Assembly (NCBI GenBank): GCA_947473305.1
Contig: CANJCB010000012.1
Span: 1-64,000, forward strand
DNA length: 64,000 nucleotides
Reading direction: 5' to 3'
Origin: Rhodospirillales bacterium
Lineage (GTDB): Bacteria > Pseudomonadota > Alphaproteobacteria > ATCC43930 > CGMCC-115725
In this document: positions 55,598-64,000 of the stretch, one piece after another
Layout: every line of letters starts with the position of its first letter
Numbering within the stretch: position 1 is the stretch's first letter
Notes under the pieces: model-generated
Seen by the model: only the letters and a program-made list of their open reading frames with translations
The model's database searches: none
Told to the model about the DNA's origin: nothing
Translations under genes and position numbers: made by a program

Positions 55598-57742
55598 CTA
55601 GCCCCCCTTCACGTCTGACGACCCGACGCCCACAACCGCCCGCTCCTCCGCTCTGGGCCGGCCCAGAGCCTTGGTCAGGGCATCCTCGACGATGCCCTGC
55701 GTCAGGATCTCCGGCAAAGGCAGGCCGTTCGGCGCGCCCGGGCCATAGACCGCGTTGAAGGGGATGCCGTAGCGCCCGAAACTCCTGAGATAGGCGGAGA
55801 TGAGATCGCTCGGCCGGGTCCAGTCGGCGCGCATGGCCACGACCTCGCTGCCGGAAAGGCGCTTGCGCACCGGGCCGGTCTCCAGGACCAGCCGCTCGTT
55901 GACCTGGCAGGTGAGACACCAGGAGGCGGTGACATCGACGAAGACGACCTGTCCCCGCTGCACGAGCCCTTCGATGGCTCCCTTGTCGAAGGGCTGCCAA
56001 TAGGCATCCGTCGCAACAGGTTTTGCCGGCGCGGCCAGGGCCAGCGGCAGCGCCAGAGCCAGAACCAAGGCGGCCGGCACGCCTAGTCGGCGAAGAGCGC
56101 GGCTCGGCAAAAGGAGAATCACCACCGCAAGGCCGAGCGGAACGGCGGCACTCAGCGCGCTCAACCAGCCGATCTGGGTGGCGATCACCCAGAGCAGCCA
56201 GACCACCGTCGCGGCCAGCGCCAAGCCCAACACGCGCCGAAGCCCCAGCATCCAGCGGCCAGGACGCGGCAGCCAGCCCGCCACCCTCGGCGCCGCGGCC
56301 ACCAGGAGATAGGGGATCGCCAATCCCACACCCAGCGCCAGGAAGATCGCTAGGATATCGACCGGCCCGCTCGCCAGGGCAAAACCCACGGCGGTCCCCA
56401 GGAAGGGCGCTGAACAGGGCGTCGCCAGCAGGGTGGCGAAGACGCCGGTCAGGAAATTGGAAAGGAGCGCAGGGCCGTTGTATCCCACCCCGGCGACGCC
56501 GGAGAGCCTGGCCGGCAGGGGGATCTCGAAAGCGCCCCAGAGATTGGCCGCGAAGAGCGTCAGCAGCGCCGCCATGACGGCGAGGAAAAGCGGCTGCTGG
56601 AACTGGATCCCCCAACCCACCGCGACGCCCGCGGATTTGAGGCCCACCATCACCAATCCCAGCGCCAGGAAGGAAACGAGGATCCCGGCCGAGGTCGCCA
56701 GAAAGCCAAGCCGCACCCGATGCGGGGGCTCGTGGCTATGAGCGACGAGCCCAAGGATCTTCATGGAGAGGACGGGCAGCACGCAGGGCATCAGATTGAG
56801 GATGAGGCCGCCCAGCAACGCCAGACCGATCATCGGCAGGAGCGACAAAAGATCGAAGGCCGGCTCTCCCAGGAGAGGCGATACATGTCCCTCCATGGCC
56901 CGCTGGCCATCCACCAGCGTCACTGAAAGGGCCGTCCCGACCAGACCCTCCGCCGCACCGGGATCGCCCTCTACCGGGATCCGCAGCAGGGTCGTGGCCC
57001 GATCCGGCGAGAGCAGCGCGACGGGCCGCCCGAAGCCGATGCCCGGCGGCCCTTCGACGAAGGCATCCGGGGCCGCAAGCGCCTGAGCGGTCTGTATCTT
57101 GAGCAAAAGTGCCGGCTTGCGGCCGGGCTCGATGCTTGCCTCCTTCAGGGCAAGCCCCTCCCGCGCACCGTCTCCCGGCACCTGGGCGAGATATTGGGAC
57201 ACCAGAGGCGCAAAATTCGACGGCCCGGCGGTTGGCGCGGGAACTTCCAGGGCGAGGCTTGTCTGATAGGGAACGCAGATCTGGCTGCAGGTCAGGTAAT
57301 CGACATTCGCCACGAGATGAGTGGCGGCAGCCGCATTGACCAGCTTCGCCCGGATCGGCAGCACGACGGCATCGCTATAGCCCACGGTATCTATACCGAA
57401 GAGGGTGAAGCGATGGGGCGACGGCCAGAGCATCGTCGTGCCGGCGAGATTTTCCGACTCTCGCCAATCGACGGCCGGCGGATAGCCGGCATCGCCCGGT
57501 GCCCGCCAATAGATCTTCCAGCCGGGAGCCAGGCGGAATTCAAGGCCGAGGAGCAAGGAGCCATCGCTTCCCGGCTCGGCGCCCGCATTGACCAGCCGCA
57601 GGCGGCCCTGGTCCGTCGTGAACCAGTCGGAGGCCCCGTCCTCGGCCAAGGCCCCGGCGGAACCCAGGCTCAGCACAGCCAAGGCCAGAACCGCCGCGCG
57701 CAAGGCGGTCCCCCATCGGAATATCGCCGACGAAATTTCCAT
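55598..57742 (-). CDS. thiol:disulfide interchange protein, DsbD/ScsB-like
   Basis: A 714-residue membrane protein that passes electrons from cytoplasmic thioredoxin to the periplasm. It has a signal peptide (to ~33), a large N-terminal DsbC/DsbD-like periplasmic domain (about 35-280; DYLTCSQICVPYQ carries a Cys pair), about eight membrane helices (about 295-580, with PCVLPVLSMKIL and TPCSAPFLG), and a C-terminal thioredoxin-like domain with the CLTC motif in TASWCLTCQVNE (~610). This is ScsB-like. ATG at 57742 is preferred over an upstream GTG; neither has a strong site. Confidence 0.9.
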   Translation of the reverse strand: MEISSAIFRWGTALRAAVLALAVLSLGSAGALAEDGASDWFTTDQGRLRLVNAGAEPGSDGSLLLGLEFRLAPGWKIYWRAPGDAGYPPAVDWRESENLAGTTMLWPSPHRFTLFGIDTVGYSDAVVLPIRAKLVNAAAATHLVANVDYLTCSQICVPYQTSLALEVPAPTAGPSNFAPLVSQYLAQVPGDGAREGLALKEASIEPGRKPALLLKIQTAQALAAPDAFVEGPPGIGFGRPVALLSPDRATTLLRIPVEGDPGAAEGLVGTALSVTLVDGQRAMEGHVSPLLGEPAFDLLSLLPMIGLALLGGLILNLMPCVLPVLSMKILGLVAHSHEPPHRVRLGFLATSAGILVSFLALGLVMVGLKSAGVAVGWGIQFQQPLFLAVMAALLTLFAANLWGAFEIPLPARLSGVAGVGYNGPALLSNFLTGVFATLLATPCSAPFLGTAVGFALASGPVDILAIFLALGVGLAIPYLLVAAAPRVAGWLPRPGRWMLGLRRVLGLALAATVVWLLWVIATQIGWLSALSAAVPLGLAVVILLLPSRALRRLGVPAALVLALALPLALAAPAKPVATDAYWQPFDKGAIEGLVQRGQVVFVDVTASWCLTCQVNERLVLETGPVRKRLSGSEVVAMRADWTRPSDLISAYLRSFGRYGIPFNAVYGPGAPNGLPLPEILTQGIVEDALTKALGRPRAEERAVVGVGSSDVKGG

Positions 57743-57855
57743 GCCGCTTTTATAAGGCCTGGGCGCCTGCCGCGCTTTCACAAACTTGTCAGGACTTCGC
57801 TTGCGCCCAGCCGCGAGGAAGCCTATCTCAGCCCTTAAGAGGGAAGATCCAAGCT

Positions 57856-58407
57856 GTGACGTTTCTGTCCGGACAACTGCTGATCGCCATGCCGCAATTG
57901 GAAGGGGAGCCTTTCGAGCGCGCCGTGATCTATCTCTGCGCCCATACCGAAGAGGGCGCGATGGGTCTTGTGATCAACAAGATGATCGATATCAGCGTGC
58001 CCGCGCTGCTGACCAAGCTCGGCGTCGAACATGTAGGCTATGCGGGTCCGGCGCGGGTCCATCTCGGCGGGCCGGTCGAATCGGGCTGCGGCTTCGTGCT
58101 TCATTCAACCGACTACACCGAGGACCGCTCCCTCAGGGTTGCCGACGATATCGCGCTGACCGCCACCATGGAGGTGTTGCGCGCGATCGGCCGGGGCGGA
58201 GGGCCGAAACGCAGCCTTTTGGCGCTGGGTTATGCCGGCTGGGGAAAAGGCCAGCTCGAATCGGAAATCCGCGACAACGGCTGGCTGCATGTGCCGGCCG
58301 ATGCGGAAATGCTTTTCGATGGCCATCACGAGGACAAGTGGCGGCGTGCCCTGGGGAAACTCGGCGTCGATCCCTCGCTGCTCTCCGCCGAAAGCGGCCA
58401 CGCCTGA
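57856..58407 (+). CDS. YqgE/AlgH family protein
   Basis: A 183-residue YqgE/AlgH (UPF0301) protein, start GTG 57856. Motifs: LSGQLLIAMPQLEGEPFERAVIYLCAHTEEGAMGLVINK, VHLGGPVESGCGFVLHS, and LGYAGWGKGQLESEI. The family is widespread and soluble; in Pseudomonas AlgH affects alginate production, but its biochemical role is unknown. Confidence 0.92.
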   Translation: MTFLSGQLLIAMPQLEGEPFERAVIYLCAHTEEGAMGLVINKMIDISVPALLTKLGVEHVGYAGPARVHLGGPVESGCGFVLHSTDYTEDRSLRVADDIALTATMEVLRAIGRGGGPKRSLLALGYAGWGKGQLESEIRDNGWLHVPADAEMLFDGHHEDKWRRALGKLGVDPSLLSAESGHA

Positions 58408-58411
58408 GCGT

Positions 58412-59017
58412 CTAGCGGTAAAGCCATTCCTCGCGAAGAATGCCGAAGAGCAGGTGGTCCTGCCACTGCCCGTCGATGCAGAGATATTTCTTCGCATAGC
58501 CCTCTTCGCGGAAGCCGCCCTTCAAAAGCACCTGGCGGCTCGGGCCGTTTATGGGCAGGCAGGCCGCCTCGACGCGGTGGAGCTTCAGGTTGTTGAAGGC
58601 AAAGCCCAGCATGAGCTGGAGCCCTTCGCTCATATAACCCTGGCCGGCAAAGCGCTGGCCGGTCCAATAGCCCAGGCTGCCGGTCTCGGACACGCCCCGG
58701 CGGACGTTCGTGAGGCCGATCCCGCCGAGCAGCGCGCCGTCATCCACCCGGAAGAGGAAGAAGCTGTAGCCCTGGTCCGTCCGCCAATCGAGCGCGAAAC
58801 GGGCGAGCCGCCGGCGGTATCCGGCTCGGGTCAGCGCGTCATACGGCCAGGTCGGCTCCCAGGGGGAGAGGAACTCCCGGGATTCTCCCCGAAGCGCCGC
58901 CCATTCCTGCCAATCTCCCCGCTCTGGCGGGCGCAGGATCACCCGCTTGCCGGGGACCTTGATATTGGGAGTGGAAGTTCTGAAAAGCCGTGGCAGGCTC
59001 AAGAGATCGGAGGCCAC
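58412..59017 (-). CDS. GNAT acetyltransferase, RimJ/RimL-like
   Basis: A 201-residue GNAT protein of the RimJ/RimL group, which acetylates N-termini of ribosomal proteins or small molecules. Motifs: VILRPPERGDWQEWAALR at the start, YWTGQRFAGQGYMSEGLQLML for acetyl-CoA binding, and LPINGPSRQVLLKGGFREEG. GTG at 59017 is chosen for its AAGGGAG site. It follows the M16 peptidase gene after 14 bases. Confidence 0.88.
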   Translation of the reverse strand: MASDLLSLPRLFRTSTPNIKVPGKRVILRPPERGDWQEWAALRGESREFLSPWEPTWPYDALTRAGYRRRLARFALDWRTDQGYSFFLFRVDDGALLGGIGLTNVRRGVSETGSLGYWTGQRFAGQGYMSEGLQLMLGFAFNNLKLHRVEAACLPINGPSRQVLLKGGFREEGYAKKYLCIDGQWQDHLLFGILREEWLYR

Positions 59018-59031
59018 GGCTGCCGGCTCCC

Positions 59032-60291
59032 TTAAGCCGAGAGCCGTTCGCTCAACCGGTCGAGCGGCTCGATCCGGCCGATCGGCCCCAAGGCGGTCAG
59101 CGTCGGCCGCGTTCCTTGAAGCCGTTGCGCGACCCTCAGGAGCGCCGCTTCGTCCACCGCCTCGATGCTGGCTACCAGCTCCTGGACATCCAGGGGTGCG
59201 CCGAAGACAAGCATATGGTTGGCCTGTTGCTCGCAACGGGCGCTCGTGCTTTCGAGCGACATGAGGATACCCGCCTTGAGTTGCGCCCGCGCCCTCTGCA
59301 CCTCGCCCGCGTCGAGTCCTTCGGAAAGGCGGCCGATCTCCTCGCAGAGAACGGGCATCAACTCCGCCACCTCGTCCTCGCCCGTGCCGGCATAGACGCC
59401 GAAAAGCCCGCCGTCGCTATAGGCATGGACGAAGGAATAGATCGAATAGACGAGCCCCCGCTTCTCGCGGATCTCCTGAAAGAGCCGCGAAGACATGCCC
59501 CCGCCGAAGGCTGTCGAGAGCACCGAGGCCGCGTAATAGTCGGGATCGCGGAAGCCGAAACCGGGAAAGCCCAGCATGACATGGACCTGTTCGAGGTCCC
59601 GCTCTTCCCGATGGTCGCCGCCGACATAATTCGCAGGCTCGGTCGAGGCCCCGCCCCGTCTCGGCAGGCCGGCGAAGAGCTTGCCCGCCTGTTCGACGAG
59701 GCGGTCGTGATCCACGCGGCCGGCCGCCGTGAGGATCATGCCCTCCGCGCCGTAGTTGTGGCTGAGATAGCCCGAAACCGCGTCGCGGCTTAAATCCTTG
59801 ATGATCTCCGGCCGGCCCAGCACCGGGCGGCCCATGGGTTGGCTCGGATAGGCCTGTTCCTGGAAGAGATCATAGATGATGTCGTCCGGCGTGTCGTTCG
59901 CCTGGCCGATTTCCTGGAGAATGACGGCTCGCTCCCGCTCCAGCTCGGTCTGGTCGAAGACCGAATGCTGCAGGATATCCGCCAGGATATCGACGGCGAG
60001 CGGCGCGTCGTTGGCAAGAACCTTGGCGTAATAGGCGGTATGCTCCCGCGAGGTATAAGCGTTGAGATGCCCACCCACCGCCTCGATCTCCTCGGCGATG
60101 GCGCGGGCGGAGCGCCGCTCCGTCCCCTTGAAGGCCATATGCTCCAGCACATGGGCGACGCCGTTGATCTCGGCGGGTTCGTGGCGGGTGCCGACATCGA
60201 CCCACACTCCCAATGACGCGGTTTCGACCGTATCCATCGCGTCGGTGAGGACGCGCATCCCGTTGGGAAGGGTCGTAAGGCGCAGCGTCAT
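59032..60291 (-). CDS. M16 family zinc peptidase (processing-peptidase-like)
   Basis: A 419-residue M16 peptidase, similar to the mitochondrial processing peptidase beta subunit. The inverted zinc motif HVLEH lies at 47-51 (AHVLEHMAFKGTERRSA), and the third ligand Glu is in the ERERAVILQEIGQAND region. The C-terminal half ends RLQGTRPTLTALGPIG. In alphaproteobacteria this gene often follows thrC, as here; its job is protein turnover or peptide processing. ATG overlaps the thrC stop. Confidence 0.93.
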   Translation of the reverse strand: MTLRLTTLPNGMRVLTDAMDTVETASLGVWVDVGTRHEPAEINGVAHVLEHMAFKGTERRSARAIAEEIEAVGGHLNAYTSREHTAYYAKVLANDAPLAVDILADILQHSVFDQTELERERAVILQEIGQANDTPDDIIYDLFQEQAYPSQPMGRPVLGRPEIIKDLSRDAVSGYLSHNYGAEGMILTAAGRVDHDRLVEQAGKLFAGLPRRGGASTEPANYVGGDHREERDLEQVHVMLGFPGFGFRDPDYYAASVLSTAFGGGMSSRLFQEIREKRGLVYSIYSFVHAYSDGGLFGVYAGTGEDEVAELMPVLCEEIGRLSEGLDAGEVQRARAQLKAGILMSLESTSARCEQQANHMLVFGAPLDVQELVASIEAVDEAALLRVAQRLQGTRPTLTALGPIGRIEPLDRLSERLSA

Positions 60292-61709
60292 GCGGCGCGT
60301 CCCGAAACCGGACGCGCCCGCTCGCGCAGGAAAGCCTCCACCGTCGCAAGGTCGTTTGGGAGCACTGTGGTGCGTTCCTTTCGTTCCAGAAGATCGGCCA
60401 TGCGGGAAGGTAGCTTCGGCCGGATGCCGACCGCGGCCTCGACCGCGTCGGGGAATTTCGCGGGATGGGCGGTCGCCAGCGCCACCATAGGCACCGAAGG
60501 ATAGCGCCGCGCCTTTTGGGCCGCCGCCACCGCGATAGCGCTATGGGGATCAAGGAGCTCGCCGGTCGTGCGATAGACCTCGCGGATCGTCGCCTTCGTC
60601 GCCTCGTCGTCGATGCGCTGCGCGGCGAAGAGCGCCTGGGCGTCGCGCCATTGCCGCTCGGTCGCGGGGAGCGTGCCGCTGGAACGGAATTCAGTGAAGG
60701 CCGAGGAAACGGATTTGCCGTCCCGTCCCACCAGCTCGTGATAGAGCCGCTCGAAATTGCTGGAAACCTGGATGTCCATGCTCGGGCTGAGGCTCGGCTC
60801 CACGCCCGTGATGGTCATGCTGCCCTCGTTGAGGAAGCGCGCCAGGATGTCGTTCCGGTTGGTCCCGACGATCACCTCGCCCATCGGCAGGCCCATCCGC
60901 CGTGCCGCATGCGCCGCATAGACATTGCCGAAATTGCCGGTCGGAACGGAAAAACCCACCGGCCGCGAGGGTGCGCCCAGGGCGACGGCGGTGGTCACGT
61001 AATAGACGATCTGGGCCATGATCCGGGCCCAGTTGATGGAATTCACGGCCGAGAGGTTATGGGCGTCCCGGAAGGGCTCGTCGGCGAACATCGCCTTCAC
61101 CAAGTCCTGGCAGTCGTCGAAGGTGCCCTGAACCGCGATGGTATGGACATTGGCCGAAGCCACCGTCGTCATCTGCCGGCGCTGGACCTCGGAAACGCGG
61201 CCCTCGGGATAGAGGATGAAGATATCCACGGTATCGAGATCGCGGCAGGCCTCGATGGCCGCCGAACCCGTATCGCCGGAGGTCGCCCCGACGATGGTCA
61301 CCCGCTCCCCGCGCCGGCTCAGCACCGCGTCGAAGAGCCGACCCACCACCTGCAGCGCGTAGTCCTTGAAGGCGAGCGTCGGCCCGTGGAAAAGCTCCAG
61401 CAGCCAGAGGCTTGGACCGAGCTGCTTCAGGGGTGCCACCGCCTCATGGCCGAACCCCCGATAGGCGTCCTCGACCAGCGCGCGCAGCTTATCGGCCGGC
61501 AGGGCGTCGCCGACGAAGGGCTCCATGACCCGGACGGCGATCTCGGCATAGGAGCGCCCGGAGAATTTGGCGAGCGTCGGCGCAAAGAGCTGGGGCAGGG
61601 CCTCGGGCACGTAGAGCCCCCCGTCTCGCGCAAGCCCCGCAAGCAGAACCTCCTCGAAGGAAAGACGATGCGGGGGGGTCTGGGCGTCGCGTGTGCTGAT
61701 ATAGGACAA
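60288..61709 (-). CDS. thrC: threonine synthase
   Basis: ThrC turns O-phosphohomoserine into threonine. The 473-residue PLP enzyme has the PLP lysine Lys115 in TLAFKDYALQ, the GATSGDTGSAA phosphate loop, VPTGNFGNVYAAHAA, and EVIVGTNRNDILARFL. It is the long (class II-like) form. The upstream gap to the GT2 start is about 140 bases and probably holds both promoters. Confidence 0.96.
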   Translation of the reverse strand: MSYISTRDAQTPPHRLSFEEVLLAGLARDGGLYVPEALPQLFAPTLAKFSGRSYAEIAVRVMEPFVGDALPADKLRALVEDAYRGFGHEAVAPLKQLGPSLWLLELFHGPTLAFKDYALQVVGRLFDAVLSRRGERVTIVGATSGDTGSAAIEACRDLDTVDIFILYPEGRVSEVQRRQMTTVASANVHTIAVQGTFDDCQDLVKAMFADEPFRDAHNLSAVNSINWARIMAQIVYYVTTAVALGAPSRPVGFSVPTGNFGNVYAAHAARRMGLPMGEVIVGTNRNDILARFLNEGSMTITGVEPSLSPSMDIQVSSNFERLYHELVGRDGKSVSSAFTEFRSSGTLPATERQWRDAQALFAAQRIDDEATKATIREVYRTTGELLDPHSAIAVAAAQKARRYPSVPMVALATAHPAKFPDAVEAAVGIRPKLPSRMADLLERKERTTVLPNDLATVEAFLRERARPVSGRAA

Positions 61710-61852
61710 GAGGCTTTCCGGATGAGACGGGGTATCGGGTTCGCAGCCTATCGTTCGATGCTCCCAGCGGCAAGAGGGGCACCCGATAGGGACTTACCTT
61801 GTATATAGTGCCGCACGCCGCTTCCCCGAAAGCGAAAGAGACGCAGATATCA

Positions 61853-62635
61853 ATGCCCGCCGACCCGATAGCCTCTCCCGGCCTTTCCGTCGTCATTCCC
61901 GTCTTTAATGAGCGGGAGACGCTGGGGGCTTTGCTGGTTGCCGTTGGGGCAGCCCTGCCGGGGGTCACGAAAGAACTCCTGATCGTCGACGATTGCTCGA
62001 CGGACGGCACCAGGGACTGGCTCCGTCGAAACCTGCCGGACGATCGGGCCAAAGCAGCTGGTCTGGCGCTGTCGCCCATTGGCGATCTCCAGTTCACGCC
62101 GGGCTCGGAGCTTGTCATCCGGGTGCTTTATCACAAACAGAATCTCGGCAAGGGCGGCGCCGTGCGCAGCGGTTTCGCCGCCATCTCCGGCAAGATCGCC
62201 GTCATCCAGGACGCCGACCTCGAATACGATCCCCAGGATTGGGGCCGGATGCATGGGCTGATCGCGGATCGCCAGGTGGCGGATGTGGTCTATGGATCGC
62301 GCTTCTACGGCGCGCCGCACCGGTCGCTCTATTACCACCACTATCTGGCCAACCGGCTGATCTCGGTGATCTTCAACCTGCTCTACAACCAGACGCTCAC
62401 CGATATCGAGGTTTGCTACAAGATGATGCGGCGGGAGGTCGTGGAGAGTCTCAGCCTCACGGCCAACGATTTCGGCATCGAGATCGAGATGAGTGCCCAG
62501 ATCGCCCGCGCCCGGCGCTGGCGCATCTACGAGATGGGCATCAGCTACTACGGCCGGACCTATGCCGAGGGGAAGAAGATCGGCTGGCGCGACGGGGTGA
62601 AGGCGCTCTGGTATCTGGTGAAATACCGCTTCTAG
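61853..62635 (+). CDS. family 2 glycosyltransferase (polyprenol-phosphate type)
   Basis: A 260-residue GT2 enzyme, similar to dolichol/polyprenol-phosphate mannose or glucose synthases that transfer a sugar from a nucleotide donor to a lipid carrier. Motifs: LSVVIPVFNERETL, LLIVDDCSTDGT, GGAVRSGFAA, and VIQDADLEYDP (the DXD-like site). The C-terminus lacks clear membrane helices. ATG at 61853 is the likely start; upstream is not conserved. Ends in CTAG shared with the M32 stop. Confidence 0.9.
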   Translation: MPADPIASPGLSVVIPVFNERETLGALLVAVGAALPGVTKELLIVDDCSTDGTRDWLRRNLPDDRAKAAGLALSPIGDLQFTPGSELVIRVLYHKQNLGKGGAVRSGFAAISGKIAVIQDADLEYDPQDWGRMHGLIADRQVADVVYGSRFYGAPHRSLYYHHYLANRLISVIFNLLYNQTLTDIEVCYKMMRREVVESLSLTANDFGIEIEMSAQIARARRWRIYEMGISYYGRTYAEGKKIGWRDGVKALWYLVKYRF

Positions 62636-64000
62636 CCGCCGAGATACCGCCGCCGGAGATGCGCCTCGAAGACCTTGGCGTCGAGCGACCGTCCCGTCGC
62701 GTCGCGGATGATCTCGTCGGTGGAGAGCGACGAGGCCTTGCCATGGACATTTGTCCGAAGCCAGGCCAGCAACGGGGCGAAATTTCCTTCCGCAAGGCTG
62801 GGCCTGATGGCGGGGTCGGCTCGGGTGGCGGCGTCGAAAAGCTGGGCGGCCGTCATCGCGCCCAGGGTATAGGTCGGGAAATAGCCCCAGGCCCCGTCGT
62901 ACCAATGGATATCCTGGAGGCAGCCGTGGCGGTCGTCGGGCGGGGCCACGCCCAGCAGCTCACGCATGCCGTCGTTCCAGGCGCCGGGCAGGTCGGCCAG
63001 CGCCAGATCGCCCGCGATCATCGCCCGCTCCAGCCGATAGCGCAGGATGACATGGGCGGGATAGGTCACCTCGTCCGCATCGACCCGGATGAAGCTGCGC
63101 TTCACCACGGTGGCGAGCTTGTGCAGGTTTTGCGGCTCCCAAGCCGGACCTGAACCGCCGAAAGTCCGCCGCAGCAGAGGGGCCGAGAAGGTCGCGAATT
63201 CGGGGCTGCGGCAGGCCTGCATCTCGATCAGCAGGGACTGGCTCTCATGGAGGCTCATGCCCCGCGCGTGGCCCACCGGCTGAAGCCGCCATTCGGCCGG
63301 CAGGCCCCGTTCGTAAAGCGCATGCCCCGTCTCGTGCAGCACCCCCATGAGCGCCCGGCCGAAATCCGCCTCGTCGTAGCGGGTGGTGATCCGCACGTCG
63401 TCGGGCGTGCCGCCGCAGAAGGGATGGCGGCTGACGTCGAGCCGCCCGTGATTGAAATCGAAGCCCAATTGGGTCATCAGGGCGATGCCCGCCGCGCGCT
63501 GCGCCTCGACCGGGAAAGGACCTTCGGGTTCGGCCGGCGGCGGCAGCGCGGCCTGGCGCGCGATCACCGCCTCGATGAGGCCGGGGAGAAAGGTCGCCAG
63601 CTCGGCGAAAAGGACATCGATCGCCGCGGTCCGGCCCCCGGGCTCGTATTCATCCAGGAGCGCGTCATAGGGGCTGACGCCGAGCCGGTCGGATTTGGCC
63701 GCGGCCACCTCTCGCACAAGGCTCAGAACCTCCTGCAAATCCGGCAGCACCGAGGGGAAGTCGCTCGCCGCCCGCGCCTCGCGCCATTTCATCTCGCAGG
63801 CGGAACAGGCGCGGGAGAAGGCCTCCACCAGATCGCCCGGCACCGCCGTCGCATGCACCCAGAGCCGGCGCATTTCCCGAAGATTGGCCTGCCGCCAAAG
63901 GTCCAGATCCCTCTGCGACGCCGCACCTTCGAGAAGGTCGCCGGTCTCGGGACCGGTCAGGATGTCGTGACTCATCCGCCGGAGCACGGCGAGTTGCTCC
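62632..64000 (-). CDS. M32 carboxypeptidase (Taq-type), 5' end outside window
   Basis: At least 456 residues of an M32 metallocarboxypeptidase, which removes C-terminal residues from peptides. The HETGH zinc motif is in GVLHETGHALYERGLP; downstream Glu in LHESQSLLIEMQ is the third ligand. The C-terminal region has QDIHWYDGAWGYFPTYTLGAMTAAQLF, the family hallmark. The frame reads openly to the window end (EQLAVLRRMSHD), so the start is missing. Confidence 0.93.
   Translation of the reverse strand, partial: EQLAVLRRMSHDILTGPETGDLLEGAASQRDLDLWRQANLREMRRLWVHATAVPGDLVEAFSRACSACEMKWREARAASDFPSVLPDLQEVLSLVREVAAAKSDRLGVSPYDALLDEYEPGGRTAAIDVLFAELATFLPGLIEAVIARQAALPPPAEPEGPFPVEAQRAAGIALMTQLGFDFNHGRLDVSRHPFCGGTPDDVRITTRYDEADFGRALMGVLHETGHALYERGLPAEWRLQPVGHARGMSLHESQSLLIEMQACRSPEFATFSAPLLRRTFGGSGPAWEPQNLHKLATVVKRSFIRVDADEVTYPAHVILRYRLERAMIAGDLALADLPGAWNDGMRELLGVAPPDDRHGCLQDIHWYDGAWGYFPTYTLGAMTAAQLFDAATRADPAIRPSLAEGNFAPLLAWLRTNVHGKASSLSTDEIIRDATGRSLDAKVFEAHLRRRYLGG

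Noticed and set aside
1-64000. CRISPR arrays, prophage genes or a defence island
   Set aside because: I saw no regularly spaced repeats, cas genes, phage structural genes or restriction genes anywhere in the window.

Overview
The window is high-GC, densely coded DNA that reads as the chromosome of an alphaproteobacterium, most like the Rhodospirillales and relatives. This is inferred from several things: a GAAC-N7-GAAC (alphaproteobacterial type) SOS box in front of imuA-imuB-dnaE2, a DapC-type aminotransferase, ispH-thrB-rnhA in a row, a split P-protein glycine cleavage operon behind a tandem glycine riboswitch, and a STAS-MlaE lipid transporter. No rRNA, CRISPR array or complete mobile element is present. 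I cannot name the species.

Layout. 1-1072: an element edge, with a truncated IS3-family copy that has cut off the 3' end of a small gene, beside a tRNA-Met gene. 1143-8582: a xylan/sugar locus, with a Tat-exported GH10 xylanase and a GH1 glycosidase divergent from a GtsABCD-like sugar ABC transporter and an XylB-like xylose dehydrogenase. 8690-16972: mixed housekeeping genes (YjbQ, MBL hydrolase, MsrA-Nudix, DapC, nitroreductase, DUF599, MFS, GNAT). 17275-21519: LysR regulator, NTF2-like protein, TPP-dependent enzyme, PyrE, thioesterase. 21599-27007: SOS mutagenesis cassette whose dnaE2 is broken. 27015-30578: small membrane protein, GGCT-like protein, a LivH-type permease with a lipoprotein-like front end, a PEP-CTERM protein with a likely sigma-54 promoter, and a stop-interrupted FkbM gene. 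30725-36225: PutA, an XRE regulator and an RhlE-like helicase. 36222-40071: a decayed IS481 transposase, then an Mla-type operon. 40364-44804: apt, then potFGHI-like polyamine uptake genes. 46517-51170: gcvT-H-PA-PB with its riboswitch. 51229-64000: CDGSH protein, IspH-ThrB-RNase HI, a dead toxin-antitoxin remnant, peroxiredoxin, DsbD/ScsB-like reductase, YqgE, ThrC-M16 peptidase-GNAT, a GT2 glycosyltransferase and a partial M32 carboxypeptidase.

The genes form a few clear functional units: outer xylan hydrolysis, then sugar import, then oxidation to a lactone; glycine sensing and glycine breakdown; SOS control of error-prone repair; retrograde lipid transport; polyamine uptake; threonine synthesis from homoserine (ThrB and ThrC at separate sites 6 kb apart).

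Two patterns stand out. First, at least five loci are broken (IS3-truncated gene, dnaE2, fkbM, IS481 transposase, parDE-like remnant), and three of them carry internal deletions. Second, nearly all convergent gene pairs abut or overlap by a few bases, often sharing a CTAG or CTAA tetranucleotide as both stop codons, which leaves no room for ordinary intrinsic terminators.
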